Positions 41,390-52,458 of a stretch of 64,000 nt of DNA are shown here, piece after piece; position 1 is the first letter of the stretch, and the number at the start of each line of letters is the position of its first letter. Source of the stretch: Flavobacteriaceae bacterium (GTDB lineage: Bacteria > Bacteroidota > Bacteroidia > Flavobacteriales > Flavobacteriaceae); contig PKDY01000014.1 in NCBI GenBank assembly GCA_002862755.1, positions 32,832-96,831 on the forward strand. Direction: 5' to 3'. A program made the position numbers and the translations under genes. Under the pieces are notes generated by a model, which had not been told where the DNA came from, made no database searches, and saw only the letters and a program-made list of their open reading frames with translations.

Positions 41390-41509
41390 TGTGTTGTATT
41401 GTTTGGTGGGTAAATTTACAATAAAAATCTCAATTTTAATTTGGTAAAAAAAAGTTTTAAAAATGTAAATAAATTCGTATCTTTATAAGGCAATGTAACT
41501 CAGTAAATT

Positions 41510-41929
41510 ATGTATCGAATTATTTATCTAAGTTCTGCTACAACCAAATTTACAAACGAAGAAATTCTAACCTTATTAAATGCTTCTAGAAAAAAAAATG
41601 AAGCAAATGAAATTACGGGTTTACTTCTCTATTCAGATGGCAATTTTCTTCAAATTATTGAAGGCAAACAAAAAAAAATTAAAGCCTTGTATGCTAAAAT
41701 AAATATGGATCAGAGACATCGGAATATTATAAAAGTATTTGAAGGTAAAGTTTCACATCGTATTTATCCCAAATGGCATATGGGTTTTAACTCCATAGAT
41801 AAAGAGTTTGAAAATCAAACTATTGGAACTGACAGCTATCAATCGATAAGTAGCGAAGATGATTTAATTGCTTCAACATTTATAGCGACTTTTTTAAAAT
41901 CCAATAAAGAAAAAATGAATATTAAATAA
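41510..41929 (+). CDS. BLUF-domain blue-light photoreceptor
   Basis: A 139-residue single-domain BLUF protein: Tyr6 in RIIYLSSA, Asn30 in SRKKNEANEITGLLLY, Gln48 in NFLQIIEG, and the semi-conserved Trp89/Met91 in PKWHMGF. All key flavin-photocycle residues are present. There is no output domain fused, so signalling presumably goes through an unknown partner. It is divergent from pyrR, with a terminator directly after. Confidence 0.92.
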   Translation: MYRIIYLSSATTKFTNEEILTLLNASRKKNEANEITGLLLYSDGNFLQIIEGKQKKIKALYAKINMDQRHRNIIKVFEGKVSHRIYPKWHMGFNSIDKEFENQTIGTDSYQSISSEDDLIASTFIATFLKSNKEKMNIK

Positions 41930-41932
41930 AAA

Positions 41933-41956
41933 AAATCCCGATTTCAATCGGGATTT
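41933..41956. terminator. Bidirectional terminator between BLUF gene and ABC-F gene
   Basis: AAATCCCGATT, 2-nt loop, AATCGGGATTT, with A-run upstream and T-rich sequence downstream, between convergent genes. Confidence 0.85.
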
Positions 41957-41961
41957 ATCTT

Positions 41962-43668
<1,707 letters not shown>

Positions 43669-43740
43669 TTAACGCATCATTAACAAGACCTTTAACATGT
43701 AAAATTTATTTTTGTTCTCTAATAATTAGTAAATTAATAA

Positions 43741-45144
43741 ATGATTCAAAACAATATTAAATACTTTTTACCCTTATCTATCCTTGCTTTAACCACATTA
43801 TTTTCTTGTAAAAAAGCTTTTCAACCTGACAATTATGTGGCTTATTTTGGTGGAGAAATTATTAATCCTCAAGACAATTATGTTGTATTCATGAAGGATG
43901 AAACGGTTATTGATACAATATTTCTAGATAAAAACAATCGTTTTTTACATAAATTTGATTCTTTAGCTCCTGGTCTTTACACCTTCAAACATGCTCCAGA
44001 ATTTCAATACATTTATTTTGATAAAAATGACAGTTTAATGATTCGCTTGAATTCTTTAGACTTTGATAATTCTTTGTCATTTTGCGGAAGAGGTGATGAA
44101 AAAAATAACTTTTTAATCGACTTATATTTAAAAAACGAACAAGATCGCTCAAATTTATATGACATTTTAGACAAAGATCTAGAAACCTATACAAATGCCA
44201 TCGATTCGAGTTATAAAAACAGGAGAACCTATTATCAAAAGAGAAAATCTCAGATTAATTGGAACGATAATTTTGATGCAGTAGCTCAAGCTGGAGTGGA
44301 TTTGCATTATTTTTATAAAAAAGAATTGTATCCCTATGTTCATGAATACAAAACGGGAGAAAATATTTGTCCAAAATTACCCAAAGATTATTATTCCTAT
44401 CGAAAATCACTAAATCTTAACAATCCTGATTTAGGTAGCTTTTCACCATTTATAAAATATGTTTCGGCTTTACTAAATAATGTAACTTATGAGAAAGGAA
44501 AATGTAAACTGGAAACCAAATCGCTAGAAAAAAATATTGCAAAATTAAATATAGCCGATACGTTACTAAAAGATCAAAATGTTAAAAACATAGTCCTCAA
44601 TAATATTGCATACATGTATCTCTTAGAAGATCAAAATATGTATAACAATAAAAAATTTATTGATCGCTATATTGAGCTTTCTTCAGATCAAGAAAAACAT
44701 AGAGAAGTAACTCAAATTTATAATGCAGTACAAAATTTAAAAGTGGGGAACCAACTGCCAAAAATTGATTTAATTGACAAAGATTCTAAGGCTGTTTCAA
44801 TCAATGATTTCCTTAAGAATCAAGAAACTGTAGTCTTTTTTTGGACTACTCATGCAGAATCTCATATTAAATCGGTTCATGAAAAGGTAAATTCTTTGAA
44901 AGAAAAACATCCAAATATTAATTTTATTGCAATTAATATTAATGATTCCAAGGAAAATTGGTTGGAAACTTTTAAAAAATATAATTTTAAAGACGTAGTA
45001 GAATTAAAAGCAACCAATTTTGATGAAATTAAAGAGAATTGGGTGATTACCAAAGTACATCGAACGATTATTTTAAATCCTGATGGTAACATTAAAAATG
45101 CATTTGCTAATTTATTTGATGCGCATTTCGAAAAGAACTTATAA
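43741..45144 (+). CDS. TlpA-like thioredoxin-fold lipoprotein lacking the CXXC
   Basis: A 467-residue lipoprotein (lipobox TTLFSCKKA). The C-terminal about 130 residues follow the AhpC/TlpA pattern: LPKIDLIDKDSKAVSINDFL, VVFFWTTHAESH, HPNINFIAININD and VHRTIILNPDGNI. The usual WCxxC redox pair is replaced by THAESH, so it cannot act as a normal thiol reductase. The N-terminal region has the DUF4369-like strand pattern. It may bind peptides or partners instead of reducing them. Confidence 0.82.
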   Translation: MIQNNIKYFLPLSILALTTLFSCKKAFQPDNYVAYFGGEIINPQDNYVVFMKDETVIDTIFLDKNNRFLHKFDSLAPGLYTFKHAPEFQYIYFDKNDSLMIRLNSLDFDNSLSFCGRGDEKNNFLIDLYLKNEQDRSNLYDILDKDLETYTNAIDSSYKNRRTYYQKRKSQINWNDNFDAVAQAGVDLHYFYKKELYPYVHEYKTGENICPKLPKDYYSYRKSLNLNNPDLGSFSPFIKYVSALLNNVTYEKGKCKLETKSLEKNIAKLNIADTLLKDQNVKNIVLNNIAYMYLLEDQNMYNNKKFIDRYIELSSDQEKHREVTQIYNAVQNLKVGNQLPKIDLIDKDSKAVSINDFLKNQETVVFFWTTHAESHIKSVHEKVNSLKEKHPNINFIAININDSKENWLETFKKYNFKDVVELKATNFDEIKENWVITKVHRTIILNPDGNIKNAFANLFDAHFEKNL

Positions 45145-45165
45145 TTATTAATTCTTCATAAAATA

Positions 45166-45200
45166 AAAAGAGCGGTTTTCAATTAAAACCGCTCTTTTTT
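45166..45200. terminator. Bidirectional terminator
   Basis: AAAAAGAGCGGTTTT, short loop, AAAACCGCTCTTTTTT. A 14-bp stem between convergent genes. Confidence 0.9.
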
Positions 45201-45222
45201 ATTTTTATATAAAATTTGAATT

Positions 45223-45879
45223 CTATTTATTTCCTTTTTCAAAATCTGCAATAAATTGAGCCAGACCGATATCAGTTAAAGGATGCTTTAATAATCCTAA
45301 AATTGAAGACAAAGGACCTGTCATTACATCAGCTCCAATTTTAGCACAATTTACAACGTGCATGGTATGACGCACTGATGCTGCCAAAATTTGTGTATCA
45401 AAACCGTAATTATCATAAATTTGACGAATTTCATCTATTAAATTTAAACCGTCTGTAGAAACATCATCCAAACGTCCTAAGAAAGGAGAACAATAGGTAG
45501 CTCCTGCTTTTGCAGCCAATAAAGCCTGACCTGCAGAAAAAATTAAAGTAACATTCGTTTTAATACCTTTGTCAGAAAAATATTTACATGCTTTAATACC
45601 TTCTTTCGTCATAGGTAATTTCACAACGATTTGCTCATGTAAATCAGCTAATTCTTCCCCTTCTTTAATCATTCCATCATAATCCACTGCATTCACTTCT
45701 GCACTCACATCACCATCCACAATATTACAGATGTCTACATAATGCTTTAGAATATTGTTTTTTCCAGTTATACCTTCTTTTGCCATTAAAGAAGGATTGG
45801 TAGTTACACCATCCAATACCCCTAATGCTTGTGCTTCTTTAATTTGATCTAAATTAGCTGTGTCAATAAAAAATTTCAT
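45223..45879 (-). CDS. fsa: Fructose-6-phosphate aldolase / TalC-type transaldolase
   Basis: A 218-residue protein of the small transaldolase family: [43 protein letters not shown] (Schiff-base Lys) and [20 protein letters not shown]. These small proteins are either fructose-6-phosphate aldolases or true transaldolases; sequence by eye does not decide. Single gene with its own terminator. Confidence 0.88.
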   Translation of the reverse strand: MKFFIDTANLDQIKEAQALGVLDGVTTNPSLMAKEGITGKNNILKHYVDICNIVDGDVSAEVNAVDYDGMIKEGEELADLHEQIVVKLPMTKEGIKACKYFSDKGIKTNVTLIFSAGQALLAAKAGATYCSPFLGRLDDVSTDGLNLIDEIRQIYDNYGFDTQILAASVRHTMHVVNCAKIGADVMTGPLSSILGLLKHPLTDIGLAQFIADFEKGNK

Positions 45880-45959
45880 ACTTTTTTGTTTTATATACTA
45901 AGTGTGTTGTTTAAAAATGCAAAATTACAATTTATTTATTCAGATTTCTAAATTAATTA

Positions 45960-46763
45960 TTACAACTTATAATGATTCATTAATAAGCGTTCATAAACCG
46001 TATCTGGCAATATTCTCTTCAAAACAATAGAAAACTTTTGCATAAAAGCCCCTACTTTATAATGAATTTTTGGTTTTTTGGAAGTTATAATTTTCAAAAC
46101 TACTTCAGCCATTTGTTTTGGATCACTACCTGAATCTACATGCTCATTCATCATTGTTAATGTCATTCCATACGTTTTTTCATATGCTGATCCTTCAATA
46201 ACGGGTGCATGATATCTACCTGCTGCAATATTGGTAGCAAAATCCCCAGGTGCTACATTAGTAATTTGAATACCAAATGATTGTACTTCCATGTTCATTG
46301 CTTCAGTAATTAACTCTAAAGCACCTTTAGAAGCCGAATAAACGCCTCTAAAAGGTAATCCCATATAACCTGCAATAGAGGTTATGTTTATAATTAATCC
46401 ACTCTTTTGTTGACGCATTTGAGGCAAAACCGCTTTCATAGCTTCAATTGGGCCAAACAAATTGATTTCAAAATTATTTTTTATTTCATCACTTGGAATT
46501 TCTTCCAACGGCCCTGTAATTCCTACACCTGCATTATTTATCAATACATCAATCCTATTTTCTTTAGCAATTAATTCTGAGACTGCTTTATGAATACTTA
46601 CTGCATTTCTTACATCTAAAGCTAATAAAGGAATTCTAGAATTGGAAACTCTTTCTGGATTTCTACTAGTACCATAAACAATATATCCTTTATCTAATAA
46701 ATATTCTCCAATAGCTTTACCAATTCCTGAGGAAGCTCCTGTAATAAAAATAACTTTGCTCAT
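45960..46763 (-). CDS. Short-chain dehydrogenase/reductase
   Basis: A 267-residue classical SDR: TGASSGIG cofactor motif, NNAGVG, the catalytic Ser in NITSIAG and YSASK for Tyr and Lys. Substrate unknown. The C-terminal extension with RILPDTVYERLLMNHYKL is shared with SDRs often found beside lipid or cell-envelope genes. It lies 49 bp downstream of the epimerase on the same strand. Confidence 0.9.
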   Translation of the reverse strand: MSKVIFITGASSGIGKAIGEYLLDKGYIVYGTSRNPERVSNSRIPLLALDVRNAVSIHKAVSELIAKENRIDVLINNAGVGITGPLEEIPSDEIKNNFEINLFGPIEAMKAVLPQMRQQKSGLIINITSIAGYMGLPFRGVYSASKGALELITEAMNMEVQSFGIQITNVAPGDFATNIAAGRYHAPVIEGSAYEKTYGMTLTMMNEHVDSGSDPKQMAEVVLKIITSKKPKIHYKVGAFMQKFSIVLKRILPDTVYERLLMNHYKL

Positions 46764-46812
46764 TTTTTATATTTAAAGTGCGAAATTAAAAATTTTAATA
46801 GGTTATTTAAAA

Positions 46813-47811
46813 CTATTTCATGCAAATTCCTAACCCAGGTTTTTCAGACAGTAGAATTTTACCTTTATCAATAGTAGTTCCATCAGCTAAATCATTTGCA
46901 ATTAAATTGGCCCCATCTAAATCTACATAATCTGCAAATGGAGTTAGAACCGCTCCTGCAGAAATACCAACAGTACTTTCCGTCATACAACCCATCATAA
47001 TTTTAAAATTATTTTTTTTAGCTTCACGAATCAATTCTAATGCAGGTGTTAATCCACCCACTTTAACTAATTTGATATTGATTGTTCGATAATGAGAAAT
47101 TAACTGAGATAAACTTTCCTTCTCTTGACAATCTTCATCGGCCATCCAATTCGCTTTTTTTGAGGCATTTAATTGTATATAATTGGAATAACCAACAGGC
47201 ATAGGTTGCTCAATATAATGCAATCTTTCAGCAAGAGAAGTATCTTCTAATAGTTTGCAATCTTCAATTGAAAAACTACCATTAGCATCTAAAGCAATTT
47301 CTTTTTCCGTATTTAAAAGTGCTTCAATAGAGTTAAAATTACAAATGTTACACTTTACTTTAAATTTTTGCCAATTTAAGGCATTGATTTTTTCAATTTG
47401 TTTCTCAATTGGAGCGATACTTATGGTGAATGATGATTCTGGAAGTGTTGAATAGGATATGTTATTAAGAGTTAAAAAATTTTTATGTTCTAACTTGCCA
47501 AATAAATCCCAATAAGCACAGTCTAAAGCTGAAGTTAAAAAAGTAGACACATGATGCAGTTTCAAAAAAGTGTAAAACAAAGCAGGATGTTCTATATTCT
47601 GTTTTTCAATTTGAGATTGAATTCGGACGAGCGAAGCTATTAAATCTTTCGATTGGATACCATAATAATCAATTGCAGTGCATTCTCCGTAACCAGAAAT
47701 ACCGTTGTGACTTAAAGTAATAATTATGGCTTCTCTATAACTGTAAGCACCATAACTTATGGTAAAGGTTTCTTTTAATTTCAATCGAACAAGTTGCCAA
47801 TGTAACTTCAT
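46813..47811 (-). CDS. Dipeptide epimerase (L-Ala-D/L-Glu epimerase-like), enolase superfamily
   Basis: ATG 47811 (MKLHWQLVRLKLKETFTISYG) is preferred over 47829, because the family begins here. The 332-residue product has the KxK acid/base pair (WQKFKVKC), metal ligands in ALDANGSF, EQPMP and MADEDC, and the second Lys in INIKLVKVGG. Such enzymes recycle peptidoglycan dipeptides. Substrate specificity is inferred only from resemblance. Confidence 0.87.
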   Translation of the reverse strand: MKLHWQLVRLKLKETFTISYGAYSYREAIIITLSHNGISGYGECTAIDYYGIQSKDLIASLVRIQSQIEKQNIEHPALFYTFLKLHHVSTFLTSALDCAYWDLFGKLEHKNFLTLNNISYSTLPESSFTISIAPIEKQIEKINALNWQKFKVKCNICNFNSIEALLNTEKEIALDANGSFSIEDCKLLEDTSLAERLHYIEQPMPVGYSNYIQLNASKKANWMADEDCQEKESLSQLISHYRTINIKLVKVGGLTPALELIREAKKNNFKIMMGCMTESTVGISAGAVLTPFADYVDLDGANLIANDLADGTTIDKGKILLSEKPGLGICMK

Positions 47812-47892
47812 AATTTTTAGAATTGGCATAAAAATAAAAAATCCCCTTAAAGGAGACTAAAGAAATGAAAAAAAGATGCAGAAATAAAAAAA

Positions 47893-47992
47893 TGGCAAGC
47901 GACCTACATCGCACCGCTACAACCGCTTACCCTTGCTGCGTTCCCACCCTGGGGGAGTCTGCAGGAGCTGGTCGTGTAGGACTTGCCGGTGC
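47893..47992 (-). ncRNA. ffs: Signal recognition particle RNA, small bacterial type
   Basis: The minus strand reads GGCAAGTCCTACACGACC at one end and GGTCGCTTGCC at the other, which pair as the long SRP helix. The apical region has CAGGGTGGGAACGCAGCAAG, the Bacteroidota form of the conserved Ffh-binding loop. Length is about 100 nt, as for 4.5S-type RNA. The ORF at 47865 overlaps it and is not a gene. Confidence 0.9.
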
Positions 47993-48077
47993 AAATATAC
48001 AAACATTTTATATTTTTACAAGGACAATTGTAACTTTAAAAAATCGTTGTATATTGTACTAATAAAATTTTACTCTA

Positions 48078-49151
48078 ATGATGAATCTTAAGCCATTCGC
48101 TTTCATACTATTAAGTCTTTTTATCAATTCGTGTGGAAACAACAAAAATGATGAAAAAAATTTATTTTCTATTGATACTTCTGCTTTAAAGCAGGTTTAT
48201 CAACTAGATGAACGCGTAAATTTGGTCCTAAAAAATGAAAATAAAGAAACAATTGATTCGGTAGTTTATTTTATAAATGACACCAAAATTGGATCTGTAA
48301 AAAACAATACTTCTTTCACATTTGATTTAAAGAATCAAAAATTAGGTTACCAAGGTGTAAAAGCGATTATACACGCAAATGCAACTTCTTATGAAGCCAA
48401 TGCAAATTTTATGGTAGCCTCAAATACGAATCCAAAAGAATTAAAATATAAAATTGTAAATACGTATCCTCATGATAGTAAAGCTTATACACAAGGTTTC
48501 GAATTCTATCGAGATACGCTTTATGAAGGAACAGGAAATGGTGAAGGTAAAGGAACAGGAACTAGAGGAATTTCTAGTTTACGTAAAACCAATTACAAAA
48601 CTGGAGAAGTTTATAAAACGGTACCCCTTGCACAAGAATATTTTGGAGAAGGTATTACCATTTTAAATAATAAAGTGTACCAATTAACTTGGCTGAATAA
48701 TGAAGGTTATGTTTATAATGCAGGCACTTTTGAAAAAATAAAAACTTTCAAATATTTTAAACAAATGCAAGGTTGGGGTTTAACCAATGATGGAAAACAT
48801 ATTTACATGAGTGAAGGTAGCGAGAAAATTTACATATTAGATCCAGAAACGCTTCAAGAAGTAGACTATATAAATGTTTATACCAAGAAATCTAAAATTG
48901 AAGCGCTAAATGAATTGGAATGGATTGATGGAAAAATATGGGCCAATGTATATGGCAGAGATGCCATTGCTGTTATAAATCCAAAAAATGGTGCTGTAGA
49001 AGGTATCATGAATTTGAGTGATTTAAAAACAAAAATCACACAACATCCAGATGTAGATGTATTAAATGGTATTGCCTATAACCCAAAAACAAAAACCATT
49101 TTTGTAACAGGGAAAAATTGGGATAAAACTTTCGAAATTGTTATAGAATAA
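48078..49151 (+). CDS. Bacterial glutaminyl-peptide cyclotransferase
   Basis: A 357-residue lipoprotein (FINSCGNNK). YPHDSKAYTQGFEFYRDTLYEGTG is the start of the Glu_cyclase_2 beta-propeller. LTWLNNEGYVYN, GWGLTNDGKHIYMSEGS and ALNELEWIDGKIWANVYG follow in the expected order. The enzyme turns N-terminal Gln into pyroglutamate, a modification that protects exported proteins in Bacteroidota, where signal cleavage often leaves N-terminal Gln. An Ig-like N-terminal extension of about 100 residues precedes the propeller. Confidence 0.92.
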   Translation: MMNLKPFAFILLSLFINSCGNNKNDEKNLFSIDTSALKQVYQLDERVNLVLKNENKETIDSVVYFINDTKIGSVKNNTSFTFDLKNQKLGYQGVKAIIHANATSYEANANFMVASNTNPKELKYKIVNTYPHDSKAYTQGFEFYRDTLYEGTGNGEGKGTGTRGISSLRKTNYKTGEVYKTVPLAQEYFGEGITILNNKVYQLTWLNNEGYVYNAGTFEKIKTFKYFKQMQGWGLTNDGKHIYMSEGSEKIYILDPETLQEVDYINVYTKKSKIEALNELEWIDGKIWANVYGRDAIAVINPKNGAVEGIMNLSDLKTKITQHPDVDVLNGIAYNPKTKTIFVTGKNWDKTFEIVIE

Positions 49152-49162
49152 GGATTAAGATA

Positions 49163-49858
49163 ATGGCAACTAAAATTAAAATAAACATCCCCTCGCCTTG
49201 TCATGAAAATTGGCAGGTAATGACAAAAGTGGAAAAAGGGCGATTTTGTTCTAGTTGTCAGAAAAAAGTACATGATTTTACAAACGCTTCAGATACTCAA
49301 ATCATAGCAGCTATTGATCGTAATGATAATTTATGTGGTCGTTTTTTGAAAAGTCAATTAGATCGAACAATTGAAAAACCCAATCAAAAAAGAAAGAAAT
49401 GGTTGGCTTTAGCAACCTTAACTGGATTTTTAAGTTTGGGTACACAAGAGGCTTTCTCTCAAGGCGAACCTGTTAAAATTGTCCAAACAGATACGAAAGT
49501 TAATTTTAATAAAAAGAATCTGACTTTTAAACAAGAAATAATGTTTATAGGATTAGTCTATGATGCTGAAGGTGTTGCTTTATCTGGTGCTTCAATAAAT
49601 ATAAAGGGAACTCAAAATTACACTAATACTGATTTTGATGGCAATTTTGTTATAAAAGCTTCCATAGGTGATATTTTAATTATCAGTTATCCAGGCTATA
49701 TGAATAGAGAGGAAGTTGTAATAAAAAGAGAAGAATATAAAATTATTTTACAAAAAGATCATTTTTCTGAAACTGATCAAGTAATTATAATGGGATATGC
49801 AATCAAAAGAAGCTTCTTCGGTAGAATCTTTCATAAAATAGGAAATCTATTTCGATAA
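49163..49858 (+). CDS. Membrane protein with Cys-motif N-terminus and CarboxypepD_reg-like domain
   Basis: A 231-residue protein. The N-terminal CHENWQVMTKVEKGRFCSSCQKKVHDF is a small cytosolic metal-binding type motif common in Bacteroidota. A membrane segment follows (WLALATLTGFLSLGTQEAF), then a CarboxypepD_reg-like domain with FIGLVYDAEGVALSGASINIKGT and TDFDGNFVIKA. Exact role unknown. It may act like the N-terminal extensions of TonB-linked regulators. Confidence 0.8.
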   Translation: MATKIKINIPSPCHENWQVMTKVEKGRFCSSCQKKVHDFTNASDTQIIAAIDRNDNLCGRFLKSQLDRTIEKPNQKRKKWLALATLTGFLSLGTQEAFSQGEPVKIVQTDTKVNFNKKNLTFKQEIMFIGLVYDAEGVALSGASINIKGTQNYTNTDFDGNFVIKASIGDILIISYPGYMNREEVVIKREEYKIILQKDHFSETDQVIIMGYAIKRSFFGRIFHKIGNLFR

Positions 49859-49861
49859 TAA

Positions 49862-49886
49862 AAAAGCCGAGTTGAACTCGGCTTTT
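49862..49886. terminator. Bidirectional terminator
   Basis: AAAAGCCGAGT and ACTCGGCTTTT around a short loop, between convergent genes. Confidence 0.9.
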
Positions 49887-49893
49887 CTATTTA

Positions 49894-50373
49894 TTAACTT
49901 TGATGCAATTGATACATCTTTGTTACCCATTTATCTGCAAGATTAATTTCATTTGTAATCATAAAATTTTTGGAATCTAATTGAAAAAAAGGAACAGAAA
50001 CACTATTTGCAGTATCATTTAAAGTAATATCAAGAAACAAACCTTTAATTACTTTATTACCATGAGTTGCAGATTGATTTTCAAACTCTTTCCTTGTTTT
50101 ACAACTAATAATATCCTGAACACAAATACTTTGTGAAATAAAATTAGCATCATTTTTTATTGCAAAAAATAATTTTGTTTCAGTTAGAGCAATAATTGAT
50201 TCATTGGAATTCCATATATCATATTCTAATATTGGTTCTGTAATTCCTAATTCATGCTTACAGTTTTGCATCAAAATTTCTTTTTTCTTTTTTGTACTTC
50301 TATTAATTAAGTAGATAGGTAATCCTGTTAAAATTATAAAAACAGAACCTATTAAGGCACTAGATAAATCCAT
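49894..50373 (-). CDS. Membrane-anchored protein, paralogue of the 50919 gene
   Basis: A 159-residue protein with an N-terminal membrane segment (LIGSVFIILTGLPIYLIN) and a basic stop-transfer (RSTKKKK). A cytosolic domain follows with EYDIWNSNESIIALTETKLFFAIKND and a C-terminal NLADKWVTKMYQLHQ. The same order of elements is seen at 50919-51410. No named family. It is part of a duplicated two-gene unit. Confidence 0.75.
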   Translation of the reverse strand: MDLSSALIGSVFIILTGLPIYLINRSTKKKKEILMQNCKHELGITEPILEYDIWNSNESIIALTETKLFFAIKNDANFISQSICVQDIISCKTRKEFENQSATHGNKVIKGLFLDITLNDTANSVSVPFFQLDSKNFMITNEINLADKWVTKMYQLHQS

Positions 50374-50430
50374 GTCTTTTTTATTTTTAAAATTATTTTA
50401 AGTTATTTAATCTGAAAAAAAAGAATGTAT

Positions 50431-50826
50431 TTACCAGAATTGATGAAAAGGGAAAATAATTTTTAAAAGATTTAATTTACCAATTAAAATATGAGAATTA
50501 ACAATTGAAAGTGCAATGTTTTTTCTATGAGCTCTCTCATTAGTAACGCTATTTATTCGAACTGCTATTTTGGTAACAAAAAAACGTTTTGTACTGCAGT
50601 GTTCTTGTGATAACCTACGCTCTAAAGCTGTAAAATGGTATTCGGTAAGGGAAAGAGTGGCTTTTTCAGAATGATTAACAACACTTTGTTGTAAAGAAAC
50701 AAGTTTGAAAGATCCAGTAGTTTCATTTTTCTCAATATCCTTTGCATATAAAGAGAACACTAAAGCAACGAATAAACCAATCGTTACTTTAAAAACCAAC
50801 TTTATATTTTTAACTGTTTTAAACAT
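50431..50826 (-). CDS. Small protein with one membrane segment, ending FPFHQFW
   Basis: ATG 50826 (MFKTVKNIKLVFKVTIGLFV) is preferred over 50847. One membrane or signal segment, then a basic Ser/Thr-rich region and a C-terminus LKIIFPFHQFW. The 51465 gene has the same layout and a nearly identical C-terminus. Function unknown. Confidence 0.65.
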   Translation of the reverse strand: MFKTVKNIKLVFKVTIGLFVALVFSLYAKDIEKNETTGSFKLVSLQQSVVNHSEKATLSLTEYHFTALERRLSQEHCSTKRFFVTKIAVRINSVTNERAHRKNIALSIVNSHILIGKLNLLKIIFPFHQFW

Positions 50827-50918
50827 TTTAGGGTGCAAATGTAGCAAATGATACTATATTTTAAAGAAAAATGAGTTTTTAAATAAGTATTTTAAAAGGG
50901 AGTTGAAACTCCCTTTCT

Positions 50919-51410
50919 TTATATGTTATACAATAATATTTTTGGTTTAGGAAAATCTTCCGTTATTTTTGAAACCCATTTTTTAGCGATACGCAATTCT
51001 TCTCCCATTATAAAATCTCTTTTATCCGCTTTAAAAAACTCCAATCGAATGTTTTCATTTTGATGTTCCATTTCCAAAATTAATTCTAAAAGAGCAACGG
51101 ATTTAGTATTATATTTCTGTTGATTGGTATAACTGTTCTTGATCTGATTTACAGGAATTTTAACTTTAGTATGATAGTCATTTTTATCTCTAATAAAGAA
51201 AAGATATTCTTTATCAGTACTCCTACCAATAATTGAATTATCAGTCCAAGTATCAAATTCAATTACTCGTTTATTTTCTTGAGCAGCGAATTCATTTAAA
51301 GTGTTTATAAGACGTTTTCTTTTTTTGTTTAATTTATTATTGATGAATAAGATTGGAATAAAGATTACAATAAAAACCAATATTCCTATTATGCTTCCAA
51401 ATGCATTCAT
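50919..51410 (-). CDS. Membrane-anchored protein, paralogue of the 49894 gene
   Basis: A 163-residue protein with membrane segment SIIGILVFIVIFIPILFIN, basic KLNKKRKRL and a cytosolic domain (VIEFDTWTDNSIIGRSTDKEYLFFIRDK; AKKWVSKITED). It matches the 49894 product in order and in several positions, so the two arose by duplication. Function unknown. Confidence 0.75.
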   Translation of the reverse strand: MNAFGSIIGILVFIVIFIPILFINNKLNKKRKRLINTLNEFAAQENKRVIEFDTWTDNSIIGRSTDKEYLFFIRDKNDYHTKVKIPVNQIKNSYTNQQKYNTKSVALLELILEMEHQNENIRLEFFKADKRDFIMGEELRIAKKWVSKITEDFPKPKILLYNI

Positions 51411-51464
51411 TTTATTTAATTTTTGGATTAATTACTCTATTTTTTTCTAAAAAAATAATGTTTT

Positions 51465-51830
51465 TTACCAAAAACTATGAAACGGAAAAATAATTTGGAA
51501 CTTAGAAAAAGTAACAAGATTATGATTTTGTCTTTTTGCATTTAAAGTACTTAAAAAAGAAAAAAACAACTCTTTGTTTACTGTAGATGTAGTAAAATAA
51601 TTTAAAAAAGGGTTATGCTCTTTACTTTCAACAAGGGTTTCACTAGCTTCTTCAATAAAAGAATTTTGATTTTCAACTAAAAGACAAGTAAGAGTACTTT
51701 TGGTAGTGAAATGGTATTGTTCTTGTTCTACAGGAGCAAATTGATTCTGATTTGTAAAAGAAACTTCGCTCTTATTAAATAAAAGCGAAAAGAGACTTAA
51801 TAAAATAAAGTACAACAGATACTTTTTCAT
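51465..51830 (-). CDS. Small protein with signal or membrane segment, ending FPFHSFW
   Basis: ATG 51830 (MKKYLLYFILLSLFSLLFNK) is preferred over 51839. The mature part has EQYHFTTKSTLTCLLVENQ and ends FQIIFPFHSFW, as in the 50431 product. It pairs with the 50919 gene in the duplicated unit. Confidence 0.65.
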   Translation of the reverse strand: MKKYLLYFILLSLFSLLFNKSEVSFTNQNQFAPVEQEQYHFTTKSTLTCLLVENQNSFIEEASETLVESKEHNPFLNYFTTSTVNKELFFSFLSTLNAKRQNHNLVTFSKFQIIFPFHSFW

Positions 51831-51932
51831 TGGAACCAATTAACTAAAGTAAATTTAACCACTTTTAAAAGCAAAAAAGCAAAAATAATGTTAATTTATT
51901 TTTGCTTTTAAAAAATATAGTTGGACTTAATA

Positions 51933-52454
51933 TTATATCGATATTTTCTTTTTCGCTCTTTTCTCTTTGTAATAGGTCTTAGAACTTATATAGATCGTTT
52001 TAGAAATTTCAGTGTAAATTTTTTCATTACTATCCGTAATTACTAATTGTTTTACTAAGTCAATTTCCTTCTCGGCTTCTACTCTTTGTTTGATATATTG
52101 AATCTCATCTGAACTAAACTCAAATCTTACAAATGCATTTTGGTAAACAGGTCTTTTAAATTTAATTTCGGTTGCTTTGTCCCAAACCACATACTCTTTT
52201 CCTAAAATTTGCATTAACTGAATCATATAAATAGGATCTGTTGCAGCAAACAAACTTCCTCCAAACATGGAACCTACATAATTCTTATTTTTATAACTCA
52301 ATCGAATAACAACTTTTACATGATGCAAATCTTCAGAAACCGTTAGAATTTTCCCACAACTTCTTCGGTACATTGGAGATAGATTGAAAAGGGTTTTAAA
52401 TAAAGTTGCTTTTTTAAAAAACCGATTCAAAAATTGAAATAGAGCGTCATACAT
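51933..52454 (-). CDS. DUF4442 hot-dog-fold thioesterase-like protein
   Basis: A 173-residue protein with FNLSPMYRRSCGKILTVSED, HVKVVIRLSYKNKNYVGSMFGGSLFAATDPIYM and DKATEIKFKRPV, typical of DUF4442. That group is related to the hot-dog thioesterases (YiiD C-terminal-like). It may hydrolyse acyl-CoA; activity not shown. It lies 4 bp after the nitronate monooxygenase stop, so probably co-transcribed. Confidence 0.82.
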   Translation of the reverse strand: MYDALFQFLNRFFKKATLFKTLFNLSPMYRRSCGKILTVSEDLHHVKVVIRLSYKNKNYVGSMFGGSLFAATDPIYMIQLMQILGKEYVVWDKATEIKFKRPVYQNAFVRFEFSSDEIQYIKQRVEAEKEIDLVKQLVITDSNEKIYTEISKTIYISSKTYYKEKRAKKKISI

Positions 52455-52458
52455 AACA

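Noticed and set aside
47865-48062. ORF of 65 residues
   Set aside because: It overlaps the SRP RNA gene, whose conserved structure explains the sequence better.
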